Assembly (NCBI GenBank): GCA_023014485.1
Contig: JAJOZX010001074.1
Coordinates: 589,001-653,000, forward strand
DNA length: 64,000 nt
Source of the DNA: Bathynomus jamesi
Lineage: Eukaryota > Arthropoda > Malacostraca > Isopoda > Cirolanidae
Direction: 5' to 3'
Both the position numbers and the translations under genes were made by a program. The notes beneath the pieces are model-generated. The model had not been told where the DNA came from and searched no databases. It saw only the letters and a list, made by a program, of their open reading frames with translations. Shown piece after piece: positions 42,701-53,700 of the stretch (its first letter is position 1; the number at the start of each line of letters is the position of its first letter).

Positions 42701-43588
42701 GGTGAAGGATCTGGCGATGCAGCACTAGGGTACGAAGCTGAGCTAAGAAGAGAATGTTGTCTGTGCTAGACAGGCTGATTGAAGAAATATCTTCTAGATT
42801 TGAACAAGTTCATGGTCTTTCAGAGAAATACGACTTCCTTACACCTTCAAACCTGTTAGATAAAGAATATGATTGCCAGTTAGATGATGTTGATGAGGAT
42901 ATAGAGAAAGACGAGTTCCTCGTCGAGAGGAAAAGCTTGCAACATTTTGTGGCGGCTGCTGGAACTAAAGAGATGGGAGGTCCTTTGCAACTTCTGCAGT
43001 TCATTCAAAACTATAATCTCGGTGACTCATTACCAAATATAGTCGTACTGCTACGTGTGTTTGACTCGTGCCATTAGTGTTGCGAGCTGCGAACGGTCGT
43101 TCTCTAAACTAAAGTTAATCAAGAACTACTTAGGGCAGCAATGAATCAAACAAGGCTAACTGATCTAGCAATACTTTCCATTGAGCGTGACCTTGCCGAA
43201 GAAATAGATTTTGATGGTGTGATTAAAGATTTGCGGAGAGGAAGGCCAGAAAAATTAACTTTTAAAATTATCGCGTTTGTTGTTGTTGCTGTTTTTTTTC
43301 TGCAATCAAAACAAAATAAATGGATGTAATTGTAATCTTTCTTTATATTTTCTTTCTTTCTTCTTTTCTTTCTTTCGTTGGCGGCAGGGGCTCCGCCCCG
43401 GACCCCGCTGGTGGAGCTACCACTCACCCCAGACCCACTACCTTAGAGACGCTCGCTACAATCGCGTCGCTCGCTTCGCTCATGGCGTCTCGATTTGAAA
43501 TTTTTGGAAGTCTTGGAATTGTATGTTGTTTAGAGGGCGGCAAATTCTACGACCGCCCCGGGCGGCACAAACGCTAGGTACGCCCCTG
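39754..43588 (+). mobile_element. Third hAT transposon (copy 3), Zaphod/Tip100-like
   Basis: Left end CATAGGCGGTCCTAGG, followed by a G run and CCGCCCCGGGCGGCA. The right end in reverse is CAGGGGCGTACCTAGC, then TGCCGCCCGGGGCGG. A perfect 8-bp duplication CATACAAG places it in the mariner transposase. The transposase is on the plus strand. Confidence 0.95.
40841..43290 (+). pseudogene. hAT (Zaphod-like) transposase, frameshifted
   Basis: Exon-like start MKRTKESGAAFRKIRKMREE (40841). Then come a TTF-type finger region (LSRNWFFRTLQNGEKSLRTW, FCFCCRLF), a frame change near 41390, and a 440-codon open stretch with QNLALRGHRED, IFDSTPDISHKDQ (first Asp), CRGQAFDNAAVMAG (second), CTNHSLNLAG and STHRWDIL. 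Further frame changes near 42750 and 43050 lead to CERSFSKLKLIKNYLG and MNQTRLTDLAILSIERDLAE, the dimerisation block. It is more diverged from copy 1 than copy 2 is. Four or so lesions make it inactive. Confidence 0.85.
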
Positions 43589-43596
43589 CATACAAG
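43589..43596. repeat. hAT copy 3 target-site duplication, right
   Basis: CATACAAG, directly after the terminal CGCCCCTG. Confidence 0.95.
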
Positions 43597-44477
43597 GAGC
43601 TATCCTGGAGCTAGGAATTAATGAAGGAAGTGTGAATACGATAATTCAGCAACTGGTATACTTAAAAGTGTGTTCACGGTTTGTTCCTCGCGAACTGACT
43701 GAAGATCACAAAGCCCAAAGAAAAAAAATTGCTTCCGAGTCGTTGGTTCGATACGAGACAGAAGGGGATGACTTCCTTTCACGAATTGTGACTGGGGATG
43801 AGACTTGGGTACACCACTTTGAACCTGAAACAAAACAAAACGCCAATCCATGGAGTCGCATCACCCAGACTCCCCACGCAAGAAAAGCTCAAAATGGCTC
43901 CCTCTGCAGGAAAGGTTATGACCACCATCTTCTGGGACATGAAAGGGGTGATTCTGGTGGACATTATGAAGAAAGGACAAACAATCAACTCAGAGGCATA
44001 TATTGCTACCCTACAGAGACACATAAAGCCAGTTCGACCGGAGAGAAAACTGGAAGCCGTCCTTCTTTTGCACGATAACGCAAGACCACACAAGAGTTTG
44101 TAAATGAGAGAGGCCATCACAAAAATGTGCTTGATTGTGTTACCCCACCCTCCATACACCCTGGATCTGGCACCTTCAGACTTCCATTTGTTTGGGCCAA
44201 TGAAGGATGCTATTCGTAGGAGAAAGTTTCAGAGTGATGATGAGGTTATTGAGGAGGTTAAGAGGTGGCTCCAGCGGAACCCAGCGGACTTTCACCAGCA
44301 AGGAATAAAGGCCCTTGTTTCGAGGTGGAGGAAAGCTGTAGAAAAGGTTGGAGACTATGTGGAAAAATAAAAACTTGTAAAAAAGGTATGTAACTACTTG
44401 TGTACAAAATTTCTGGAACTTACAAGGAAACTCGGAAAGAAAAAAAAAAAAGGTGGGGCACAATATATTGAGTGGCC

Positions 44478-44863
44478 TTTGTAGAAGAAGGCCTCATCAA
44501 ATATGGAAGCGTGTGATAAGTTGAAAATAGTGGAATGGAAGCGGTTTGTGAACTAAAGTGGATGTTTCTCACTCGCGTGACGCTTCACTAGAGGCGTTTT
44601 CCAGTGTGACTGAGAGGGTACCTCATTCCCAGTAATATACGCAGGAATCCAGTTGCTGCTGAATGTACGCGGCTGACTTTTATTGCTTTATTGCGTGCGT
44701 AACTCCTGGAATGTTGAAAATGAATATAAATGGGAAACCGTAATAGTAGGGTGTCGTTATCTTGGGCACACAATACTTGTACGTTTTAAATTATCAGCGT
44801 ACAAATGCGTTACTATTTTGAGAAAACTTTATTAAATGGCTGTGAATAACTTTAATTTTGCAG
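44478..44863. other. Presumed intron upstream of the TCERG1 exons
   Basis: No coding frame recognised. It ends in a good splice acceptor (TTTAATTTTGCAG) at 44863. Confidence 0.5.
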
Positions 44864-45567
44864 GAGCCCGAGCAAGAAGTAGCAGAGCCTCAGCAAGACC
44901 CGAGTCGTCCTGTGTCTTCGCAGCCTGTCGCAGGAACTCCGAGGTGCGTTGTTTGGACAGGAGATAGGCGTGTTCTTCTATAACCCGACCACCAAGTAGG
45001 AACTAAACTTATCCATTGCATCCAGGAATGCTTTAAGCTATATGAAGTAGCATTATTTTGCCTTGAAAATTGAGTTGGCGTGCGTGTTTTTTAAATTCTT
45101 TGTTCCTTTCCACCACAGGACATCCGTTTGGAAAAAGCCTTTGGAGTTGATGGATAAACCGGAGGTGGACAAGATGATTTCGACGCCCCCTCCGGAAGTG
45201 GCTCTTCTCAAGACCAAAGTGGAGGAAGAATTGAAAGAGAAACCACCTCCGAAGATAAAGGTGGAATCACCGACCACCCCTAACGGAACTGCCTCTACTA
45301 CAATTTCGGTCACTGTTAGTCGTGATGCCCTTATTATCGTCACTCAGTATCTCGAATATAAGTCTCCTTTTCCTGTTACCTTTGGCATTGAGTGATTATC
45401 TTTGGTGTTAATGGTGGCCTTGATTTCAGATCAAGGATGAAGTAAAGAAGATCGACGTTGGCAAGGAGGCGGCAATTGAGGCGGAAGTGAAGGCGGCGCG
45501 AGAGAGGACCATCGTCCCCTTGGAGATTAGGATGAAACAGTTTAGGGATTTGCTCGCGGAGAAAGGC
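44864..45567 (+). CDS. TCERG1: TCERG1 (CA150) homologue, three internal exons
   Basis: Exon A 44864-44995, exon B 45119-45314 and exon C 45430-45567 have AG/GT borders; the exon C donor is GTAAGT. Together they read ...AGTPRCVVWTGD, FYNPTTK joined to TSVWKKPLELMDKPEVDKMI, a Pro/Glu/Lys linker, then KEAAIEAEVKAARERTIVPL and EIRMKQFRDLLAEKG. This matches the WW domain (both signature Trp and the Pro kept) and the lead into the first FF domain of the nuclear transcription elongation/splicing factor TCERG1. Junction phases agree (2, then 0), assuming the exon B donor GTTAGT. In exon A one GT unit is missing before TTCTTCTATAAC, shifting frame inside the WW domain. This could be an assembly error, an allele or a pseudogene. 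The remaining FF exons are not recognised downstream in the window. Confidence 0.85.
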
Positions 45568-46758
45568 GTAAGTAATACGGGGACCAACCCTTTTCACTAC
45601 TCTATAACTTGTACTCATTGTTAGCACCAATTTCATTGGAATTAAAAAAAGAGAGAGAGGGGGTACATGCTGCCAGGGAATACCTTGTCTACTATAGAAA
45701 AATTGTTTGAAAGCTTTGGAAAGGAGTTGCACAGTTCTGGATCCAGTTAGAAAGTCAAGGAAAGAGTTGGTGGTGGGTGGGACCTGTGGCTGGACCTGCA
45801 CGGCTATCAGGCGTGGCCCCTTGGCGATGGGGTTGCCAATTTCTCGAAAAACTGAAACTACTACTCCTTTGTATTAATAAATTATCTTTAATAGTTATCA
45901 ATTAGAGAAATTGGCAGTGGCTTAACCACCATGGACCAACGCAGGAGTGCAAATAAATTAACAAATATAATGCTAGAAACATCACACAGAACAAAATTTC
46001 AAAGCTCTACTAGACCGACTAAAAAGCAAGACGCCAAAATAAAAACTAGGCCCTAATATTTCAGGACATGCTCTTTTCATTGGTTTTTGTTAAGAGTATG
46101 GTGCGAGCTGTCCCACATGATCATTTTGAGCTTTAAAGATGGGATGTTTTTGTCACAAATTAATTTCGGCCATTTTCGATGCCTTATATCTCAACAACTA
46201 GAACAGGTAGGAAGATCCGGATCGAAACATTTTGTAGCATATGGGCAGTACTTTCTTGGTTTCTAACAAAATCTCAGAGTCAAGTAGATCCAGATATATA
46301 ATTTTCTAAAAGTGTCTTCCCAGGAATCAAAATGTAATTCGAAGCCTACTTTGGGGATATTTTATGGAAAATCTATACTTCCTAGAGCTCTAGTAATGCG
46401 AGTTTTGAAATCTACAGTAAATTTTGACCATAGGAGCAAATTTTCAGAGCAGAAAGATTTGTTACTGTGGAATGCTGACTAGCTAAAAATGGCACAAATA
46501 ATTCGGCACTCAATGTGATGGACAAAGTACCCATGTTCTTGGAGCCCTAGTGACAGAACCACAAGAGATATGGAACTAACACTTCGCAGAACTTCCTTTA
46601 AGGCTTAAAGGAATCTGTGAGCAAAGTTAGAACAAAATCTGACATGGTGAGGTGGGGCACTTTTCCAAAATTGGTCCCATAAACAGAAAAACATGAATCA
46701 CTTATTTTACCCTATGGTTCCAGACTTATGGGACACCCTATATATATATATACACACA
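45568..46758. other. Non-coding sequence after TCERG1 exon C, with a mariner-type end
   Basis: No further TCERG1 exon recognised. CTTATGGGACACCCTATA at 46727-46744 resembles a Tc1/mariner terminus but has no partner nearby. Confidence 0.4.
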
Positions 46759-47298
46759 CAGGGTGTCCGAGAATTATCTGTACAATTTTTGGCTGTTATT
46801 AAAAGTCAACCATGAAGTGTAGAAATTCCAGTGTTGTCCCATTTTACAGAGAATCTCTAAGTTTTTCAGAAATTCCAGTGTGTCCAAACATTATCTGTAC
46901 AATTTCATCTTTTAATAAAATTCTTGATAACACACGTAAAATTCTTAAACAAGATTATTTAGAATCTGTATTTTCAAAAGTTTTTTATTAAAGTAACGTT
47001 GTTACAAACATTCGATATGTGCACCATTAGTGATTCGCAAAACATCCAATCGATACTCCAAATGTTGCCATGTACGCTGCAGCATATCCACATCAATTCG
47101 CTCAATAGCAGCTGTGATTCTTGCTTTTAAATCATCAATGTCTGTCACCCGCGTACATTTCTAAAAAACTTGTCAAAATGTGGTATCAGAAAAAACTTAA
47201 TGAGATTCTCTGTAAAATGGGACAACACTGGAATTTCTACACTTCATGGTTGACTTTTAATAACAGCCAAAAATTGTAGAGATAATTCTCAGACACCC

Positions 47299-47300
<2 letters not shown>
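46759..47300 (-). mobile_element. Mariner-type MITE with ~100-bp terminal inverted repeats
   Basis: CAGGGTGTCCGAGAATTATC at 46759 and its reverse complement at 47281-47300 begin inverted repeats of about 100 bp, bordered by TA-rich sequence. The interior on the minus strand keeps a transposase C-terminal relic: LKARITAAIERIDVDMLQRT, then LEYRLDVLRITNGAHIECL. This ending is common in arthropod mariner-like transposases. It is an internally deleted derivative. Confidence 0.85.
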
Positions 47301-47346
<46 letters not shown>

Positions 47347-47640
47347 TCTCTGCCAGAAATTTAAGTTTTTTAAATACTTTCTCAGTATGAAGCAAAATCT
47401 TTGAAGGTGAGATGATTAATCAACAGAGAATTGAAGAACCAAATTTGTGTCAATGATCAACTCGTCTTATAAGGGTATCTCTCTTACATCCAGGATCAGG
47501 CAAGTTAAATTCATCTGAAGGGACCTTTGTATGCCAAATGGATGCAAGAGTGCTTTATGTAGGCCTACATACTCTGACCTTGCACTGCATCGGGCAGGAA
47601 GGGTTTATGGTCCGAGATCCAATGAAACAAATCACAAATG
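47301..47640. other. (TA)n and unassigned sequence
   Basis: (TA)n at 47307-47341, then no recognisable gene before the LINE fragment. Confidence 0.4.
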
Positions 47641-47673
47641 AATATGTGAAATTTGTTTTGAGTTGTAATCAAA

Positions 47674-48693
47674 GTGTTACCATTTAGTGAATCTTCAAAG
47701 TTTTATCAAGAGATTTTACAGCATTTTCACTTGAGTAATAGAGCAGCATCGTTGAAGTTAGAGATTACATGGACAAATCCTTCATTGAACCACACAATAA
47801 GGTTTGCTCAACTAAAGCACTTTTCAAACATGGTGTGCCACAGGGTTCAGTTCTGGGTCCACTGTTATTTTTTATTATATATAAATGACCTATGTTCATC
47901 TGATATACTGAACTTCATAATGTTTGCAGATGATACAACCGTCTTTTTTCTTGCAAAGATGTTAATACAGCTAAGAATATATTTCATTCAGAATTCATCA
48001 GTGTAATGAAATGGTTGACCACCAATAAACTTCCTAAACACTAGTAAAACAAATTTCATGATTTTTACTAATAAAAGAAATGTACCATATATCTTGATGA
48101 ACTTGTTAATGAAACCACCATAAAAGTGCACTGTAACAAAATTTCTTGGTGTAATGCTAGATAAGAATTTGTAATTGAGTGATCATGTAAATTATATCAC
48201 GAAAAAGACTTCAAGGAGCATTGCTATAATGTTTAAACTTAGAAATATAGTCCCTAAACAAGTTTTATTAACTCTTTATTATACTCTTGTTTTTCCTTAT
48301 ATAACATACTGCACCCTTGTTTGGGGAAACTCCGCTAACAACGCATTAAATATCTTTGTCATCCAAAAACGATCAATAAGGTTATTATCTGATGCTGATT
48401 TCCTTGATAACTCTAGTGCATTATTTAAAGAGTTAAACCTACTAAAGCTCGATGATATAACCAAACTGGCACATTTTATTTTTGTTTATAAGTGTAAGAA
48501 CGAAATCACTAATTTACAATGGGTAAATAGATATTTTGTAACTCATCAAGAAATCGACTCGTATCAGACCAGAAATAGATCAAAGCTTGTTATACCTCAA
48601 TTTAGATTGTCTTCATCTCAAAAACTACCCATTTTCATTGGATTGAAACTATGGAATGTCTTAAATGGCAATATAAAAAATATTGTGAATTAA
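47674..48693 (+). pseudogene. CR1/L2-type LINE RT C-terminal fragment
   Basis: GVPQGSVLGPLLF-type text (in a shifted frame near 47835) precedes YINDLCSSDILNFIMFADDT (FADD catalytic pair). After a gap, MSDHVNYITKKTSRSIAIMF, VLLTLYYTLVFPYITYCTLV, WGNSANNALN and IQKRSIRLL form the usual region after the RT palm. An open stretch of 172 codons runs to 48693. Frame changes lie near 47840 and 48010. The 3' flank ends near 49130 in ATTCAATTCAATTCAC, a short-repeat tail like those of this LINE group. Confidence 0.75.
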
Positions 48694-49135
48694 ATTTGTT
48701 TAAAACCAAGTTGAAATCCTGATTAATAATGGCATACTAACAAAAGTCTAGGATTAATGTACATTACTATTGTTTACTAATTATTAATTTCTCATGTGTA
48801 TCTAGTATTAAAAAAACATTCTTGGGATCATTCAGTTCTTCTCTCATGAATAATATTGGTTTCTTTGTATGGTATTGCTATAGTGCCTTCAATGATGACT
48901 TTGCATTTGTCATGTCAGTAGTGATAATTTAAGATTAATACATGTTTTAACTATTAATAATACTTTATTTATTATTAATTAATAACAACTAGCTGTTTAT
49001 TTTTAATAAGAGCCCAGTAAAGCTGGGGCAAATTAAATAAAATAGTCGAGCTTCACAATTATTCATGTCCTTGTAAATTGTGAAACGAATGTATTTATTT
49101 TATTATTAATAAAAGGTTATTCAATTCAATTCACA
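48694..49135 (+). mobile_element. LINE 3' flank and short-repeat tail
   Basis: AT-rich 3' untranslated-type sequence ending ATTCAATTCAATTCAC at about 49118-49133. Confidence 0.5.
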
Positions 49136-49270
49136 AGATATTCTTAAATTATGTGAACCAGAGGCGATAGTCTTTTATTTGTTTATTTATGGAAGGTGTA
49201 TGAATTTTTCAAACTTTTTCGTAAGGCCCCATACTCCTTAAATAGGATAGGTATTATTTATAGTTGAATG

Positions 49271-49353
49271 TACAAGGTGTGCCGTAAGTCTGGTCTCATT
49301 GTAAATTTAATTTAAAATAAATTTTCCCCCAACCAAACTTATGAGACACCCTA
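49271..49353. mobile_element. Tiny Tc1/mariner-type MITE
   Basis: GGTGTGCCGTAAGTCTGGT (49276) faces ACCAAACTTATGAGACACCC (49332). The reverse complements match at about 14 of 19 positions, and TA borders lie on both sides. Total length is about 80 bp. Confidence 0.5.
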
Positions 49354-50713
49354 TATGGTATATATATATTATTTGTAATGAGTATGGCAGAGTCAGTCAC
49401 TAATGACTTTCCCGTAGCACAGGTCATACCTTATACAGTCATCAATGCAGTAACGACAATGATACAGCTTAATAAATGTTTTAAGTGCAACACCCACACT
49501 TTAATAAGATGGAAAGGAAAAAGGCAATAAAGTGAGAAACTCTGAACTCATGGGACCTGAACCCTTGTCGCGTGGTTTCATAGTCAAGCAAGGAAGTTGA
49601 ATGGCACATGGTGAAACAGCATAAATATCAATCTCGTTTCAATTTAAGATATACGCAGAGTCGTGTCTAAGTCCAATTTGTTCCCAGTTTTCCACATTAT
49701 TGTCTTTACCTTTCCATATAGCTTAATATTTAACTGCATCTAATTTCAAATTCAATGTTTTCGGGTGTGTGTGAACTTTTTAGACATTAAGGACTTCTGG
49801 ATATACAAAAATGATTCCAAATTAATTTTACTGCTCAAATAATTTTTTCAGCAGTTTGAAATTGAATAGGAATGCAGGTTGCTTAAATAAGATGCGTGTA
49901 GAAAATTCTCAACAAATAAATTGTGGTGAACTGTAATTAATTAAAGTGTGAGGTTCTCATATAAATTAGTTCAGTGTTTGGTAAATGTAAAATGCAGAAT
50001 ATACCTAAATTTGGTTTTTACGTGCAACCTTGTGTGAATCACATGAAACCTTCAATGTAAATAAGTCGAGCCAGGCACGAAGCTCACGCCATAAGAATCA
50101 AATTAGCAATTCTGACTAACATGTTTAATAATAAGTAAATATTTAGCTGAGTAACTCGAAGATTATTTTTGGCATTGTTATTCAATTTTAGATTAACATG
50201 CATAAATTACAACAATATCTACAATACACAAATGAATGTTATGACATACATCATTCAAAATCAATAAATGAATGAGTTGAAACTAGGAATAAATAATACA
50301 TCTGCGCCTGTGGACTAAAACATCATCAATCTTCAGCCGTGTACCAGTAAAGTGAGTGGGTGAAATAACGATTTTTGCATGTTTTTAAAGCTTTATAATT
50401 AGCTTCTTAATTAACAAGCAACTTTGGTTTTCAAATATATATTAGTTAAAGGCCTTACCTTATGATACTGGATATATTTTAATTACTTAAGCTTAAGTAT
50501 ACCAATGAGGCCAAACTCCAGTGTGGTTTGGGAGTTTAAAAATTCAATTTTCACCATTTTTCTCTGAAACATAACCCAACAGAACTTAATCTAACACAAT
50601 ATACTTGTCATAAAATGTTAAGTCAATAAGGTGTCATAATTCCAGAATTTTCCACAATATATTTTATACCGTAATGTTGGGTGTAGTATAACGATGCTTT
50701 TATTTAGTTACAG
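49354..50713. other. No gene recognised (probable intron or intergenic)
   Basis: AT-rich sequence without a supported coding frame. It ends in the acceptor TTTAGTTACAG before the exon at 50714. Confidence 0.4.
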
Positions 50714-53700
50714 GCAAGAAATGTTTATGAAAGAACAAATGTAGCCCAACAGCTAAACTCCCAGAATAGGGAAAAAGGTGTCGCTTCTGAAGAGAACGAA
50801 GCGTCTAATGGTTTTCAGGAAGATGCAGTGCCAACCTTTTCTGATACTTCTCTAGAATCTGAAGATGACTCCAGCATTCATCCGCAAGAGAACCACCTGA
50901 AGAAAGCCTTGCAAAGCTTGAGAGACACCCGACACAGTATTGCATTGAAAAGGTTCGCATTTCTTCTTCCTCGTTTACATAGAGTAGTAAGTGAAGTTTC
51001 TAGGAAATTTTCCCTCAATTCTCCATCCATCAGCTGTGTAGATGGATTGTTTTCAGAAGGGAATTTGTTGAAAGTTTACAAACATCTTTTGGGGGGTTTA
51101 ATTTGCAGTTTTTGAAGGCCCCCTCCCCACTCTAAAAAGGAGAATTTGCTCAAATTTTGGTAGTCTGACCGAATGTGCAATGCATCCTTCGTGGAACAAT
51201 TAATTAGTTATTCTTCAACAGAACTCAAACTCATTTCAAAGTACCAAACAAGCACTATTTAAGTACGTAGACAAATATCCGACAGAGAAATGAGTTTGCT
51301 TTATGAAGGCGAGTAGTTGAGTAAAGCGTGTGTGTAAATATTGGCCTCGTTTGAACAAACCATTTTCGGGGTTCTGGATGGCGTGATTGGTTAAAAGCAC
51401 AGACTGTAAAACCATGCGACACTGGTTCGAGTTCCATTAGCTCCTCATTTCCTAATTTATTGTTTTTCTACCCCTTTCCAACCACCAAAGAAGTGTTTGT
51501 CTTGTCCCACTGATGGAAACTACAAACAAAAGTATGCTGAAGAGAATCAAGGCTCTCCAAGGAAGCAGTGACAGTGACAAAAGTAAAAAAAAAAAAAGTA
51601 AAAAAAAAAAAAAAAGCCAGAAAAAGTAGTTAGTTGTACCAAATTTAAAAGCAATGTACCTTTGAACTTCTGAAGGAGGGCCTCAATCCTGAAAATTCTG
51701 TTCTAATAATTTAGAAGTATTGATCAACCAAATAATACTTAGATTAAAACTTAAGTTAGCTTCAGTTTTTAAAGTACAGAGGGTTGACAAAAGTAAATAG
51801 ACACCACGATGATTGTCCTCAAGAACAAATAGCAAAGTTCATCAATAGAATGCTAGAACGTGTGTCAGTTTTACACAATGCGAAGGAGAAAGCAACACTT
51901 CTAAATATTCACCAACTTCTTATCAAATCAAAAACTATGGAAAACCTAAGGTGTCCATTTACTTTTGTCAATCCTCTGTACAACAATAATAATAATAATA
52001 GTTATTGATGTATGTATATTTTTCCACCAGGGAAGAAGATGCACCAAGTCAATCTTTTGAAAACCTATCAACATCAGAAGCAATTATCAAGACCATTACA
52101 TCTGGTGAGTCATCCTTGTGTTAGCTCTTAATTTTTAATATCCTGCCCAAATGAGATGGATGCCAACAGTTCCCATGGGAAAGACCGACTAATACCAAAG
52201 TAGGCCAAAGCCAATAAACTACATACTCATTTTTTTAAAGAAAATATCATACATTTCTGTTCACTATCAGTCCAGAGATGGGCACGATCTTGATCTTCAA
52301 GATCAGATCGTGATCTTGAAGATCAAGATCGTGATCTGATCTTGAAGATCACTTTTATTATGGTGATCTTGATCTAAGATCACTATTTCTTGTGATCTTG
52401 ATCATCACTTTAGACTTCAAGATCACTTTTAATTTCAGATTCTTAAATATGCCGCTATGCGAATGTCATTTGTTTTTTGTCCAAGCGACATCTGGTGGCA
52501 ACTTTGTTCAACACCGACTGTTTATGTTTTCTGTTAGTTGGGTGACTTGCGTCATGCGTGGGCTCATGGAAGGTGTAGTTGCTGTGGAATTTAGGCTCGT
52601 AAAAAGTGTAATTTACTGTGCAATTATGTTAAAAGTGTTCTATTAATATATTATTATATATAGGCATAAAATATAGCCTATAGGTCCGTATTCATAATAA
52701 ATTAATTCTAAACATATTGTATTTACAGATTGAATTTTTTAATAATGAGTGCAATTTTACAACTTCAACAGGCTCCCAAGGGAACCAAATATTCTAGGTT
52801 GTCACCAGAACAGTATTCAATATATTTAGATAACAATGTTGGTAATAAGGATCAATCTGTGCTATTGAACGGAAAATATTTTCAAATTGTCGAAAAAACT
52901 GGAAACAGTATGTTATTTGTATGCAGTGTACAAAGAAAACTACAATTCTGTCTGCTGGCCTCGACTCAACAAGCAATCTTCTGAGGCACCTCAGGGTTAG
53001 TACTACTTAGTAACTAAGTAGTAAGTAGCAACATTAACATAATGGTTCAAGTCATATTTTAAGTGACTGGTGCCATACAAGACTAATGCTACATTTACAT
53101 AGATGTCCATTTGAATATATTGTGCACTTCAGATATTAATAGATTATGGACTAGTAACTACATTAAAAACTGCCGATATCCAACTATAATAAAACGCCAG
53201 GTGTATCTGTCTTATCCATGTCTGTAATTTCTCCTATTTAGTTACTGAAGGACGAAATTCGGCTTTCAATTTAACATAGGATAAAAATGCACTGATCATG
53301 GTGAAAATAATTTTAGTTAAAGATAACAAAATTTTAGAATCTTGTTAAGTATTAATTTCAACTAGAAGTTTGATACTCTGATAAATATTATACAGGGTGT
53401 TCAAGAAGTCTCTCCGCATGATAATAATTTATTTTCTTGTGCAGAAACTACATTCGGATCTTTTGGGTGAATATGAATCGGAGAAGAAATCTCGCAAGCG
53501 TCCAGCTAAAGAAGAAGATGCCAGCGGCAGCAATGCTGGCCCTGCCAAAATTGCCAAGCAGTCAACACTAAGCATGTTCCACATTTCCAAGCAAAAACCA
53601 GGACCACCAATATGCAAGGATATCCTTGAAAAGAAGATTCTCTCGCTTGTGGCTAATGGGCTCCTACCATTGTGCCTAGTTGAACTACATGAATTTAAGG

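Larger units (their letters stand above)
39465..44370 (+). pseudogene. Mariner (DD34D) transposase pseudogene in two parts
   Basis: Part 1 (39465-39753): SDVRPKQRAVIEFLTAEKES, then after a frame change DVDRSTVGRWSKRARS and TVQRANSIIRSNRRVTYK. Part 2 (43597-44370): EGSVNTIIQQLVYLKVCSRF, VPRELTEDHKAQRKK, IVTGDETWVHHFEPETK (first Asp), a frame change, GKVMTTIFWDMKGVILVDIM, LLHDNARPHKS (second Asp), and HPPYTLDLAPSDFHLFG (third Asp), ending KVGDYVEK. Stops occur after ARPHKSL (44101) and elsewhere. All three catalytic Asp are still recognisable. The gap is exactly the hAT element plus its duplication. Confidence 0.9.
39267..44477 (+). mobile_element. Mariner element split by a hAT insertion
   Basis: Candidate terminal repeats are GGGGCACGCAATATATTTTT (39267) and, in reverse complement, GGCCACTCAATATATTGTGC (44477). 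Both are followed by CCCCACC and a T-rich run. The transposase is in two parts, 39465-39753 and 43597-44370, around hAT copy 3. Confidence 0.75.

Noticed and set aside
45700..45800. Next TCERG1 FF exon (resemblance of GGAAAGGAGTTGCAC to a WEKELH coding stretch)
   Set aside because: The flanking translation does not continue as an FF domain and there is no suitable splice acceptor.
51376..51444. Functional tRNA-Tyr gene
   Set aside because: The acceptor stem does not pair and the D and T arms are degenerate. It fits a SINE head better.
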